Positions 33,305-44,920 of a stretch of 64,000 bases of DNA are shown here, one piece after another. Position 1 is the first letter of the stretch, and the number at the start of each line of letters is the position of its first letter. The stretch is from Eutrigla gurnardus (Eukaryota > Chordata > Actinopteri > Perciformes > Triglidae): assembly GCA_963514095.1 (NCBI GenBank), contig OY741267.1, positions 14,378,261-14,442,260 of the forward strand, given 5' to 3'. Under the pieces are notes generated by a model. That model was given only the letters and a program-made list of their open reading frames with translations. It was not told the DNA's origin and did no database searches. The translations under genes were made by a program, and so were the position numbers.

Positions 33305-34000
33305 CAGCAAAGTCAAATTAACAAGACCAGGGGTCGGCAACATTTTTGTTGTGTACCGTCTTTCAACTTTGTCATTAATCAGTGTACCATACTAACATTA
33401 ACATGGTTATTTTGTTCAATTATGATACATCATTAAATGTAATTATTATTTTATTTTATTCCATCCATATAGGCAGCATGCATAGCATCACTGTTTATAA
33501 TTATCATTTAAAAAAAAAAACAGCTCTCCCTCAGAGTGATATCGGTGCACAGGTCATGTAGCATCTGAATTGTGGTCTTGAAATGGACATTAAAGGAGCT
33601 AGTGTTTTTTGCTCAAAGAATAGAAGTGGTCCCTGTGTTTGCTTACCCACAGCCCTAATATAAACGTGAGTTATACTAGGTGAAACAACAGAAAGTCAAA
33701 ATGTCAAACAGACATTTTGTCTTTATAGATCCATGACAGAGAACAGAGGGGAAAGACAGAGGCAGAGATGTAGCATTGTAGCAAACACTATTATTCAAAC
33801 ACCAGCTGCATTATCTGAATTTGAAATAGTTTCTGCTCCAAAATAATAATAACTAATTAAAACTAAAATGATAGTAATGATAATTACAACATTATGAGAA
33901 GAGTGAGTCTCTAGAAGAGATTTAATAAAGATAAAGAAAGATACTGAGATAAGGCTAATGATTACTATTTGTGATTTAGATTATTGAGGTTCTTTCATTT
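33305..34000 (+). other. 3' flank of SLC6 copy B
   Basis: AT-rich noncoding DNA. The first clear AATAAA I see is at 33924-33929, about 620 bp after the stop, and could serve polyadenylation. No gene is seen. Confidence 0.4.
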
Positions 34001-34822
34001 TGTCAGGCTTTGGCAAGGAGGAGGACTCAGATGCAGGGCAGAGGCAGGTTAAAACAGGCTTTTATTCTAAATTTAAAAAAAGTATAAACAAAAGATGGGG
34101 CTGCACGGTGGTGTAGTGGGTAGCACTCTCGCCTCACAGCAAGAGGGTCCTGGGTTCGATTCCCGGGTCGGCCCGGGTTCCTTCTGTGTGGAGTTTGTAT
34201 GTTCTCCCCGTGTAAGCGTGGGTTCTCTCCGGGTTCTCCGGCTTCCTCCCACAGTCCAAAGACATGCAGGATGGGGATAGGTTAATTGGTGACTCTAAAT
34301 TGCCCGTAGGTGTGAATGTGAGAGTGAATGGTTGTCTGTCTCTACATGTCGGCCCTGTGATAGACTGGCGGCCTGTCCAGGGTGTACCCTGCCTTCGCCC
34401 AATGACAGCTGGGATTGGCTCCAGCCCCCCCGCGACCCTAAATACAGGATAAGCGGTAGAAAATGGATGGATGGATAAACAAAAGATCGCTCCAGAGGGA
34501 GGAAAAACGAGGCTACAAACATAAAAACTACAAACAACAGAATGCAAAAATACCAACTTGACTTCGCTTGGCATGAGGATCATGACATGAGACAAGAGAC
34601 AAAAGACGAAAACGCACTGGCACAAGACAAGGGGAGACGCAGACTTAAATACACAGACGGATAATGGACAGGTGGAGACAATCAGGAATCAGGGATGACA
34701 TGAGACCAGGGACACATGAGGAAGGACAAGTGACCTGAAACGAGAGGGGAGTTACTCTTCAAAATAAAACAGGAAGTTCACAAGACAAAAACCAAGACAA
34801 GACAAACCTCACCTGCGTGACA
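34001..34822. mobile_element. Solo LTR with nested SINE (unit 1)
   Basis: The ends are TGTCAGGCTTTGG and CCTGCGTGACA. A 5-bp target duplication CATTT flanks it (33996-34000 and 34823-34827). No internal retroviral-type sequence remains, so this is a solo LTR left by LTR-LTR recombination. A SINE inserted into it later. Confidence 0.85.
34097..34474 (+). mobile_element. tRNA-derived SINE nested in the solo LTR (unit 1)
   Basis: Same family as the SINE at 31978, ending in (ATGG)n. An exact 13-bp target duplication ATAAACAAAAGAT lies at 34084-34096 and 34475-34487. Confidence 0.9.
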
Positions 34823-34827
34823 CATTT

Positions 34828-35430
34828 ACTAAATTCAGGACATAATACAGGACATGTCAGTGGTACCAAGTTTTAACGGGACATACAGGCAGCTATTCGG
34901 CGGTAGTAGTATAAAAAGCAATAAAGTACAGTGTATGCTGGTTGTGGTGGGAGTCAAATTCAGGCTTTTCATAAGGAGGCTGGGTGGGGCGCCGATTGTG
35001 GCAAACTCTGAAATTAACAGCTACATTTTGCCACATAGCGCCAAATAATGTTTAAAAAAGGTGGATGCATTTTTTAAAGTCAGTTTTTTACCACATTTCC
35101 AGCGATATTTTTCAACTCTGACATATTTACTTTTCTTGTAAAAAAGATTTTAAATCTAAATATAAATGTTAAATCTAAATGCTAAATGTTAAACATATTA
35201 TATATAAATGTTAAATTTAAATCTAAATGCTAAACCTAAATATTAAATAAAAATCGAAATGTTCAATCTAAATATAAACGTTAAATATAAATCTGCTTGC
35301 TGAAACTAAATGTTTAGCTAATTTGCAAATTCACACTGCGGGTCAGCAGAAGTACCAAAATAAAAACCACTGGAAAACACACAAAGAAGCAAAGATCAGG
35401 TTGAAATCTTTTTTAATGGTCAAGTCCTTG
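34828..35430. other. AT-rich noncoding region (unit 1)
   Basis: Between about 35140 and 35310 there are many short 'aaatctaaat' / 'aaatgttaaa' words, a degenerate simple repeat. No gene is seen. Confidence 0.5.
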
Positions 35431-35438
35431 GCATTGAG

Positions 35439-35475
35439 ATGAACAGACAAAGAAAAAATCCGAAAATCAGAAGAA
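35439..35475 (+). pseudogene. SLC6 exon-1 stub D (unit 1)
   Basis: An ATG after 'attgag' begins MNRQRKNPKIR, matching the N-terminus of exon 1 in copies A and C. After 'cagaagaa' the sequence switches to GGTGATTTGT, which is the flank of the SINE in copy C intron 11 (inverted). TGA follows, and TM1 is absent. Confidence 0.65.
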
Positions 35476-35497
35476 GGTGATTTGTCTATTTATCTAT

Positions 35498-35620
35498 GGG
35501 GCTGCATGGTGGTGTAGTGGTTAGTACCGTTGCCTCACAGCAAGAGGGGGTTTGAAACCAGTTTTGCGTCGGCCTTCTGTGTTGACTTCGCATGTCCTCC
35601 CCATTTTCTCTGGGTACTTT
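35498..35620 (+). mobile_element. 5' part of a SINE cut by a Gypsy LTR (unit 1)
   Basis: A SINE head (ggggctgcatggtggtgtag) stops abruptly at the LTR start. In unit 2 the rest of the SINE follows the 3' LTR at 52988. Confidence 0.8.
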
Positions 35621-37060
35621 TGTCACCTGTGTACGGGGACTTTGTACAGAAATGTGAAAGTGACTGTTTTATGGACTGATGTGTGTGTGGGGGCTGGCAT
35701 CGTTAAAATAACTTTGTGTATGGACAGATGCTGATTGGGGCCTGAACTCATTCATGGAGGAAGCATGGAGACTGTTGAGACTGTGGGGGCGGGGTTGGTA
35801 TGTACTCTGCTTTGTTCACAGCTGATATGGATGTGCCTAAAGATTAGGACTGGTTGCTGATTGGTCGGCCACGGGACGGGCCTTCCAGGAGACCGTGGTG
35901 ATTGGCGCAGCCGGGGGTGTGCCGGGGGCTCGCCTGAGGAGAAAAGGGGGACAACGCGGGGCGCCGGGGGAATCCCGTCGGTTTTTGGGCAGGCCAGCGG
36001 AGAGGACGGAGACGGAGCATCGGGAGTCGGAGGGAGGCCATCGACTGATCGGCACAGGTGGCGGGAGCGAGGGGACCGCTGTTCGCCTGTCCGGAGTATC
36101 AGGACTGAAGACGGACTCCGACCGGCCGGGGGGCGATCGTGGCGAGGCCCGAAAGACCCGTTGACTACGCTCGCTATTTCCTGGGTGAAGGGAAGTCGAA
36201 ACGTCAACCTCCGTGGCGTGTGTGAGTGAAGCTCCGTTAAATAAAGAGATCAGTGTTGATTCCTCTTGTTTTTCCCCCGGTAGCCGTCGGCCTCGGGACG
36301 CTGTGGAGGAGCCTCGCTGGACGGCTAATTTGGGGAGACGCTGCGCCACAACGGACTGCCGTGCTGTCGGTCGGGACCCCGCCGATGGGGCCTAGGGCGG
36401 TGAGAGACTTTATGGTTTAGATTCTCTCGGTCGTGGTCAGCGACCGAGAGCGGACATTTAACTTACCCATTCCGCTGTGTAGCCAGCGGCCGCTGTCCCT
36501 GCACCTCGCCGTGACAGCGTTTTATATGCTAAGTAGTCAGTGCCACTTCTTGCTAAATTCCACCGTGGTTTGTACCTGTCTATTCTCCCCTATAGTGGCC
36601 AGGGGGTGCCATAAGGGTGTTCCACTGGGTATTGTTTGCTGTGACAAAAGGGGGAGTTCCACCCCTGGTGTGGTTTTATAAAATTGATAATCGTGTGCAG
36701 TGATTAATTTAAGGGGATTGTCTGCTGTGGAATGTCCTCTCTTCAATGAGTGTGTAGTGGAAAAGTGTGTTAATTTCTTGTAGTGTCAATTTCCTGGGCT
36801 ACTCCTCTAGCACCCTTGGCCCGGAAGAGAGGGGAGAGTTGACGTACAACAGACGTTGGCTGTACTGTATTACCAGTCTTGTCATTGGTCGAGAGCTGGG
36901 TTGGGTGGTGGCTGGGCAGGCAGGATGATGTATCTATTTTAATGCATTGAAATATTAATAAAGTTGTATTTTTGGTACCTGTCCTCGGCTGCTGTCTGTG
37001 TGATTCGGGGGATCTGAGAACCTGATTTCTAAGTGTTGCTTAAGTTAGATCTTCGCGACA
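35621..37060 (+). repeat. Gypsy element 2, 5' LTR (unit 1 copy)
   Basis: 1440 bp with ends tgtcacctg and cttcgcgaca, identical to 44921-46360 except 35740 G. GC-rich in the first half. An AATAAA lies near the end (about 36957). Long open frames inside reflect GC content rather than genes. Confidence 0.9.
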
Positions 37061-37112
37061 CGTCTCTTTTTTGGCGTTGTTTGACAGGATCCCCCCTACA
37101 CACACATTCAGT

Positions 37113-38183
37113 ATGTCGAACAATGGTAATGAGAACCCGGCTGACCCAGCTCATGTACCTCCTAATATTGTGAACAATGTCATGCTACCTTGGTATATGG
37201 GGGGGCCATGGCTGCCCATGTTCGAAGGAAAGAAGGGAGAAAAGGTTGAGGAATGGCGGGCTAAAATTGAAATGTTTGTACGGGCACAAGGTCTCCTAAA
37301 TGAACAAAAGACGGATTTTATATTGAGTGCTCTGGGTGGTGAAGCCAAACGTGAAGTTTTATTGCTACCCGACAATGAACGAGACACTGATGTGAAAATA
37401 TTGGACTTCTTGACAGCATTATATGAGGGAAGTCAATCCCTAGCCACACTGAGGGCTCAGTTCTATGAGTGTAGGCAGGGTGCAGAAGAGGAAATGGGGG
37501 CTTTCATTCTCCGTTTCCGTGAGCTCTATCACAGGTGGCAGGCGAAGGAGCAAATCGACGTCGCCGTGGAGGACGAACTGCTACGCACCCAGTTCATCAG
37601 AGGACTACAGGAAAGTCACGTGAAGCAAGAGTTGAAAAGGCTACGTCGTCGCACACCAGAGATTACCTTCCCTGCCATTTGCAAAGAGGCGAAGGCACTT
37701 GAGAAAGAGCGCACTAAGGATGAAACGGAGACCTGGGCCTGCCACGCTTACACACCCAGGCCTCCCCAGGAACGGCGGCCGTCCCCGCCTACGCATCAGG
37801 CAACACTACAGCAGGCTCACCCAAGTCCACCCACCCATCACCTGGAACCCCCTTCTGCCCAGAGCAGTCAGGCATTGTGGGAATCCCTGCGGGCGGAGCT
37901 CCAACAAGACCTCAAAAATCAGATGTCGGCATTGGGGAAATCTCTGGCAGAGGAGTTGCGGGCCCAAATAGCTAACCTTTCTGTGGGGCCTGCTGACCCA
38001 ACCGCACAAACTGTCCAACAAAGGTCAACGCTCCCGCAGAGGTCTCGCCGGTCCGCCCCTGAGATGTCCCGAAGTCAGTTCCAGTGGGACCCTCAGGGCC
38101 GACCCATTTGCCTGGAATGTGGGCAACCAGGGCACACTCGCCGCTTTTGCCCCAAGCGACGCCAAGGCCCCCAGGATTTTTAG
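37113..38183 (+). CDS. Gag of Gypsy element 2 (unit 1 copy)
   Basis: A second copy of the gag described at 46413, identical where I compared it. It is intact, but the downstream pol is cut at 39209, so this copy cannot make a full element. Confidence 0.85.
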   Translation: MSNNGNENPADPAHVPPNIVNNVMLPWYMGGPWLPMFEGKKGEKVEEWRAKIEMFVRAQGLLNEQKTDFILSALGGEAKREVLLLPDNERDTDVKILDFLTALYEGSQSLATLRAQFYECRQGAEEEMGAFILRFRELYHRWQAKEQIDVAVEDELLRTQFIRGLQESHVKQELKRLRRRTPEITFPAICKEAKALEKERTKDETETWACHAYTPRPPQERRPSPPTHQATLQQAHPSPPTHHLEPPSAQSSQALWESLRAELQQDLKNQMSALGKSLAEELRAQIANLSVGPADPTAQTVQQRSTLPQRSRRSAPEMSRSQFQWDPQGRPICLECGQPGHTRRFCPKRRQGPQDF

Positions 38184-39209
38184 CCTCCTCGGTCGCTGCA
38201 GGGCAAGGGGTCGAGGAATGGACCCAGACCACACCCCCCACCAAGCCCTCATTCATCGGAGAAAGTCCTGAAGTAGATGTCATCATGGGAGGTAAAAAGG
38301 TTCCGTGTGTGTTAGACTCTGGTTCGCAAGTCACACTAATTAAGCATTCTGTGTTTCAGGAGCAATTTGGGGAGGGATTAGTCCAGGGCAAGATCCCCTG
38401 GCTCACCCTGAAGGCTGCAAATGGGCTTCCGATTCCATATATCGGGTATGCCCTTTTTGACTTTGAGATAAACGGGGTCAAGGTATTGGAGAAGGGGGTG
38501 GTGGTGGTTGAAGACTCGTGTTTACAACATGATGGTTGTTTATTGGGGATGAATGTGATTGGTGATTGTTGGACGAGTGTCTTCCAGGATGGACCCCGAG
38601 CAGAGGAAAATTTCAAGTCGACAATGACGCCCACAACGGCCGCCAAGTGGGGGAAAGTCTTTGCTGTCTGTCGGCGTATCGGCCTTGTAGAGACCTCCAC
38701 CGAGCTGCATGGTGTCGCCAAGCTGCCGCGGCAGGACTCCGTGGTGATCCCACCGGAGACCGAAATGATGGTTTGGACCCAGGTTCCTCAAGCCGTGGGT
38801 AGACCAGACTGCTATGTCATGGTGGAGAACCTGCAAAATGATGACCAAGAGTGGCGTGTGGCGAGGACCCTAAGTTGGGTGAGGGGCGGAAGAGTGCCAG
38901 TAAGAGTGTGTAACCCTCACCCTTTCTCTTTAGAGCTCCCGCAGCGTCGGGCCCTCGCCGCAGTTTCTCAGGTGGATTCCCGAGACGTGCGAACCGGGGA
39001 AGAGTTGGTGTTGACTCCCAGTGGGCCCTCAACAGTGGAGGTGGAGGTGAGGAGAATAAATTATCTTTCGGCCTCGGCAGATGTATCACCACAGAGCCAC
39101 CCAGCCCTGGCGCTACAGGGGGAGGACCTGGACCTGGGCGAGCAGCGGAGGCTGGCCGAGCTGCTGCAGAAATGGACTAAAGTCTTTGCGGCAGACGAGG
39201 ATGATTTTG
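38084..39209 (+). pseudogene. Truncated pol of Gypsy element 2 (unit 1)
   Basis: It keeps the protease region (VLDSGSQVTLIKHSVF) and the linker to RT, then stops at the tandem-duplication junction before any RT motif. The frame runs another 11 codons into SLC6 intron sequence before a stop at 39244. Confidence 0.9.
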
Positions 39210-39618
39210 CTGCTAAGCAATTAAAGCACGAGGGTTTTCTTTAATCGAAAATATTCTTTTTTGTTTTGGGCTGTTTTAGGATTTTTTTTAATTGAGAGAG
39301 CGTGAGAGTGAAAGGGGAGAGAGAGATGGGGATGACATTACAGAAAGGGCCACTGAGGGTACGTGCCACTGAGCTATCCTGGCACCCCCTTATCGTGAAT
39401 ATTCTGGAGAAAAAAACCCCTCACTTGCTGTGTATGATGCTTGCAGTGGATGACCTTATCAAATTATACATTTGTGGAATAGACTGGCATAAACACCTGG
39501 ATGTGCATACCACGATATCGGGCTGTGCCACAAGCTACTGCGTCGATCAGCTGATGCACCAGGCCCACAACCTGCCCCCATCACTTGTCACACTTGTTTG
39601 TTCTTCTGTGTCCTTTAG

Positions 39619-42604
39619 GGACTGTTTTTGGATCTGTCTGCTGAACAGTGGGACCAGTTTTGTTGCTGGATTTGTCGTCTTCTCTGTTCTTGGGTTCATG
39701 GCTCAGCAACAGGGTGTTTCTGTCGACACTGTGGTCGAGTCAGGTACGGTATATTAAAATATGTCAAAGTTGAGTACAGTGTTTTAATATAATGTAGAAT
39801 TGTAGCTTAATAGAATCATGTCTCTCTTCTTTCACTTCACAGGTCCAGGTTTGGCCTTCATTGCTTACCCTCAGGCAACAGCTATGATGCCTTTGCCACA
39901 GTTCTGGACTGTCTGCTTCTTTCTGATGCTCATTTTGCTGACTGTCGACACACATGTAATAACATTTGTCACATTACTGACAAGTAATAGATGCGTATGA
40001 GACACAATTAATTGTTTATTTCGTCCCCAGTTTGTGATAGTGGAAAGTTTCGTCACCACGGTGAGCGACTTGTTTCTGAAGTTGTTTCTTGTGCCAGTGA
40101 GGCACGAGATCTTTGCCCTCATCATCTGTATAACCAGCTTCCTCATACATCTAACCTTGGTTACGGAGGTGAACAAAAATATTTTCATCAAAGTTTCTTC
40201 ATGTATTTCTTCATGAAATACATTTAAAATGAATGTGTTTTATTCAATTTAGTTTTAATCTCGTCTCTTCCTGCTTTAGGGAGGAGTTTACCTATTCCAA
40301 CTCATTGACTTCTACGGCTCTACCAGAGTTTGTCCGAATTTTATGGCTATTTGTGAATGCGTGGCTGTTGCTTGGATTTTTGGTGAGTCGGATAACTCAT
40401 TACAAATCATAACAATTGCATTAGTCAGTGCTTTTACTATTGTCAGCAATCTGATAAAATGGCTGAAACCAACATATTCGTCTTTCACTCAGTATGTTCT
40501 CACTTCCAGCCCATTGAATGTTACTTCAAGTGAAGATGAAATTAACCTTTTAGAACACATCACTGGTCATATTGTACACATATATAACAATAACAAAGTT
40601 AATTTCTTTGCATTTTTGGAATGAAATCCAAGGATCTCTTCATCTTCCTCAACAACAAAATATGATGGCGCCTATGTGAGCTAGTGCCAATCAACTTTAA
40701 CAAATATGATATCCATCCACCAATTTACAAGTTTTAGTGAGAAGGGAATTATGTGTGGAGCCACAGTTCACTGCAGCTCTGTTGGTGCTACAATCTATCC
40801 CTGCCCACTTTCTAATGGTCCAAAAGATGCTAAGGATTTGATTTGAATCCCCCTTGTTACTCCATTTCACCAGGGAAATATGTTACAGTCATAGATACAT
40901 CTATGTTAACACCACAGAAGCAAAAGATGCTCTAAACTTCCGTTTCACTGGGACTTTAAGGTTCATTCATTTTTTGCTGATCGTTTTTAGACCATGTTAC
41001 TCTAACTTGAGGAAATATTGCATTGACTAAATGGACGATTTGCACTTCCATCAGGTGCTGACCGCTTTATTAACATAATTAAGGACATGACAGGACAGAG
41101 ACCATCCATTTTCTTCAAACTATGCTGGAAATACTTTATTCCTCTGCTGTCACTGGTGAGTCAGAAACGTTTCTTTGTCGCTACCAGGGATTTTATGCAC
41201 TCTCATTAACTTGCTGTTTATTAAAGTGCCAGTCTGTAACATTTTCATCTATTTAATTGTCTTTTAAGTTACTATCTGGGGCTGCACTCGGTGTAGTGGG
41301 TAGCACTCTTGCCTCACAGCAAGAGGGTCCTGGGTTCGATTCCCGGGTCGGCCCGGGTTCCTTCTGTGTGGAGTTTGCATGTTCTCCCCGTGTAAGCGTG
41401 GGTTCTCTCCGGGTTCTCCGGCTTCCTCCCACAGTCCAAAGACATGCATGGGGATAGGTTAATTGATGACTCTAAATTGCCCGTAGGTGTGAATGTGAGC
41501 GTGAATGGTTGTCTGTCTCTACATGTCTCCCTGCGATAGACTGGCGTCCTGTCCAGGGTGAACCCTGCCTTGGCCCAATGACAGCTGGGATCGGCTCCAG
41601 CCCCCCCGCGACCCTAAATACAGGATAAGCGGTAGATGGAAGTTACTATCTATCAAAGAGTGAGTTAAAACAATGGTGATTGATCACATGACCCATTAAT
41701 GAAAGTGCTTGTACTTGCTACTTGCTGCTCTCCGTGTCTGTGGAGACATTCCCATGCATAATTCAAAATTAGTGAGGCCTTTTTAGGTCAGGTTGGTCTG
41801 CATAGGTGGAGCTACTCACGGAAGCGTATGCTGCGTTTCATTGTAATTGGAAATCGGTAACTTCCAACTGCTGAGTCAGGCTCCCTCTAGTGTAAAGTGT
41901 TTGACTGGCGCAGCCAGGTACATTTCATTACTGCTGACTCACAATGGAGAATCAAGCAGAGAAAGAAGATCATTCAACTTCCAGTGAAGAAGGGCAAGTA
42001 ATCAAGAAGCAAAGTGACCGCGAACAAGGGTAACGCACGGACCTCCTTTCAGTGTGGAGCATTTGAAGGCATCCCGCTATGAGGGATAAGTCTACCGCTA
42101 AAGAGGCCAACGTATCTCAAATCTTAAGGACTGCCACTTCAACATACTATTGTGTCTCTGCACCTTCACAGATTTCCCTAATCCTGTACCTGGTTGATTA
42201 CAAACACCTCAGGGTTAATGACCGCTACATTTACCCTGACTGGGCGTACGTACTAGGATGGGCCATGACACTCTCCTCTATTGTCATGGTGCCACTCTGG
42301 GCAGCTGGAAAGATGTGTTTCACATCAGGAACCTTCAGACAGGTCAGTGTCCATCTGTTACAGTTTACGGTACAAAGTTTACATCTATCATGCTGCGTGA
42401 TCTATCATCTATCATCACCATGTCTAAAGGGATCCAAATGGCCCAAAATGTCTCTCGTTGCTCTAATAATAGTAATGTGTATATTTACCAATGTTGTTTG
42501 TTCCTGTGTTCCAGCGTTGGTCTGTCCTTTGTCGTCCTGCTGAAGATCCAGCTTGGCAGAGGAGAAAAATGGAAGAGGAGGGAACCACCATCAACTTAGT
42601 GTAA
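39619..42604 (+). pseudogene. Orphan SLC6 exons 8-14 (copy B duplicate)
   Basis: Exons 39619-39743, 39843-39955, 40031-40168, 40280-40382, 41055-41155, 42172-42342, 42515-42604 repeat copy B exons 8-14 with intact splice sites and stop. Exons 1-7 (TM1-6) are not present upstream, so no full transporter can come from this copy alone. A transcript from copy B could in theory splice exon 7 into either cassette, giving the same protein. Confidence 0.9.
41278..41639 (+). mobile_element. tRNA-derived SINE (unit 2 copy)
   Basis: Duplicate of the SINE at 31978-32339, with the same AAGTTACTATCT flanks. Confidence 0.85.
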
Positions 42605-43300
42605 CAGCAAAGTCAAATTAACAAGACCAGGGGTCGGCAACATTTTTGTTGTGTACCGTCTTTCAACTTTGTCATTAATCAGTGTACCATACTAACATTA
42701 ACATGGTTATTTTGTTCAATTATGATACATCATTAAATGTAATTATTATTTTATTTTATTCCATCCATATAGGCAGCATGCATAGCATCACTGTTTATAA
42801 TTATCATTTAAAAAAAAAAACAGCTCTCCCTCAGAGTGATATCGGTGCACAGGTCATGTAGCATCTGAATTGTGGTCTTGAAATGGACATTAAAGGAGCT
42901 AGTGTTTTTTGCTCAAAGAATAGAAGTGGTCCCTGTGTTTGCTTACCCACAGCCCTAATATAAACGTGAGTTATACTAGGTGAAACAACAGAAAGTCAAA
43001 ATGTCAAACAGACATTTTGTCTTTATAGATCCATGACAGAGAACAGAGGGGAAAGACAGAGGCAGAGATGTAGCATTGTAGCAAACACTATTATTCAAAC
43101 ACCAGCTGCATTATCTGAATTTGAAATAGTTTCTGCTCCAAAATAATAATAACTAATTAAAACTAAAATGATAGTAATGATAATTACAACATTATGAGAA
43201 GAGTGAGTCTCTAGAAGAGATTTAATAAAGATAAAGAAAGATACTGAGATAAGGCTAATGATTACTATTTGTGATTTAGATTATTGAGGTTCTTTCATTT

Positions 43301-44122
43301 TGTCAGGCTTTGGCAAGGAGGAGGACTCAGATGCAGGGCAGAGGCAGGTTAAAACAGGCTTTTATTCTAAATTTAAAAAAAGTATAAACAAAAGATGGGG
43401 CTGCACGGTGGTGTAGTGGGTAGCACTCTCGCCTCACAGCAAGAGGGTCCTGGGTTCGATTCCCGGGTCGGCCCGGGTTCCTTCTGTGTGGAGTTTGTAT
43501 GTTCTCCCCGTGTAAGCGTGGGTTCTCTCCGGGTTCTCCGGCTTCCTCCCACAGTCCAAAGACATGCAGGATGGGGATAGGTTAATTGGTGACTCTAAAT
43601 TGCCCGTAGGTGTGAATGTGAGAGTGAATGGTTGTCTGTCTCTACATGTCGGCCCTGTGATAGACTGGCGGCCTGTCCAGGGTGTACCCTGCCTTCGCCC
43701 AATGACAGCTGGGATTGGCTCCAGCCCCCCCGCGACCCTAAATACAGGATAAGCGGTAGAAAATGGATGGATGGATAAACAAAAGATCGCTCCAGAGGGA
43801 GGAAAAACGAGGCTACAAACATAAAAACTACAAACAACAGAATGCAAAAATACCAACTTGACTTCGCTTGGCATGAGGATCATGACATGAGACAAGAGAC
43901 AAAAGACGAAAACGCACTGGCACAAGACAAGGGGAGACGCAGACTTAAATACACAGACGGATAATGGACAGGTGGAGACAATCAGGAATCAGGGATGACA
44001 TGAGACCAGGGACACATGAGGAAGGACAAGTGACCTGAAACGAGAGGGGAGTTACTCTTCAAAATAAAACAGGAAGTTCACAAGACAAAAACCAAGACAA
44101 GACAAACCTCACCTGCGTGACA
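43301..44122. mobile_element. Solo LTR with nested SINE (unit 2 copy)
   Basis: Duplicate of 34001-34822. The nested SINE is at 43397-43774 with its 13-bp target duplications. Confidence 0.85.
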
Positions 44123-44738
44123 CATTTACTAAATTCAGGACATAATACAGGACATGTCAGTGGTACCAAGTTTTAACGGGACATACAGGCAGCTATTCGG
44201 CGGTAGTAGTATAAAAAGCAATAAAGTACAGTGTATGCTGGTTGTGGTGGGAGTCAAATTCAGGCTTTTCATAAGGAGGCTGGGTGGGGCGCCGATTGTG
44301 GCAAACTCTGAAATTAACAGCTACATTTTGCCACATAGCGCCAAATAATGTTTAAAAAAGGTGGATGCATTTTTTAAAGTCAGTTTTTTACCACATTTCC
44401 AGCGATATTTTTCAACTCTGACATATTTACTTTTCTTGTAAAAAAGATTTTAAATCTAAATATAAATGTTAAATCTAAATGCTAAATGTTAAACATATTA
44501 TATATAAATGTTAAATTTAAATCTAAATGCTAAACCTAAATATTAAATAAAAATCGAAATGTTCAATCTAAATATAAACGTTAAATATAAATCTGCTTGC
44601 TGAAACTAAATGTTTAGCTAATTTGCAAATTCACACTGCGGGTCAGCAGAAGTACCAAAATAAAAACCACTGGAAAACACACAAAGAAGCAAAGATCAGG
44701 TTGAAATCTTTTTTAATGGTCAAGTCCTTGGCATTGAG

Positions 44739-44775
44739 ATGAACAGACAAAGAAAAAATCCGAAAATCAGAAGAA
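44739..44775 (+). pseudogene. SLC6 exon-1 stub D (unit 2 copy)
   Basis: Duplicate of the stub at 35439. Here the stub, the SINE fragment and the complete Gypsy element follow in order. Confidence 0.65.
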
Positions 44776-44797
44776 GGTGATTTGTCTATTTATCTAT

Positions 44798-44920
44798 GGG
44801 GCTGCATGGTGGTGTAGTGGTTAGTACCGTTGCCTCACAGCAAGAGGGGGTTTGAAACCAGTTTTGCGTCGGCCTTCTGTGTTGACTTCGCATGTCCTCC
44901 CCATTTTCTCTGGGTACTTT
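44798..44920 (+). mobile_element. 5' part of the SINE that received Gypsy element 2
   Basis: The SINE head ends in 'gggtacttt' at the LTR. The SINE resumes after the 3' LTR with 'ctttaacttcctccc'. 'acttt' occurs at both sides, giving a 4-5-bp target duplication. Confidence 0.85.

Larger units (their letters stand above)
29910..39209 (+). repeat. 9300-bp direct tandem duplication, unit 1
   Basis: Positions 29910-39209 repeat at 39210-48509 with a constant offset of 9300 and no indel found. Differences I saw: 33156 T versus 42456 C, 35740 G versus 45040 A, 39158 G versus 48458 A. The unit begins in intron 7 of copy B (ctgctaagcaatt) and ends inside a Gypsy pol gene (gaggatgattttg). The junction at 39209/39210 therefore fuses pol to SLC6 intron. 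Only one shared base (g) is present at the breakpoints. Confidence 0.95.

Noticed and set aside
34134..34625. 163-codon minus-strand frame (also 43434-43925)
   Set aside because: Antisense of the SINE and solo LTR; pure repeat sequence.
35752..36349. Antisense frames of 151 and 170 codons (also at 45052-45649 and 51679-52276)
   Set aside because: They lie inside the GC-rich LTR of Gypsy element 2 in all three copies and have no recognisable domain.
37071..37112. Gag start upstream of the ATG (TTG-initiated frame; also 46371)
   Set aside because: No ATG in frame before 37113 / 46413; the upstream codons overlap the likely primer-binding region.
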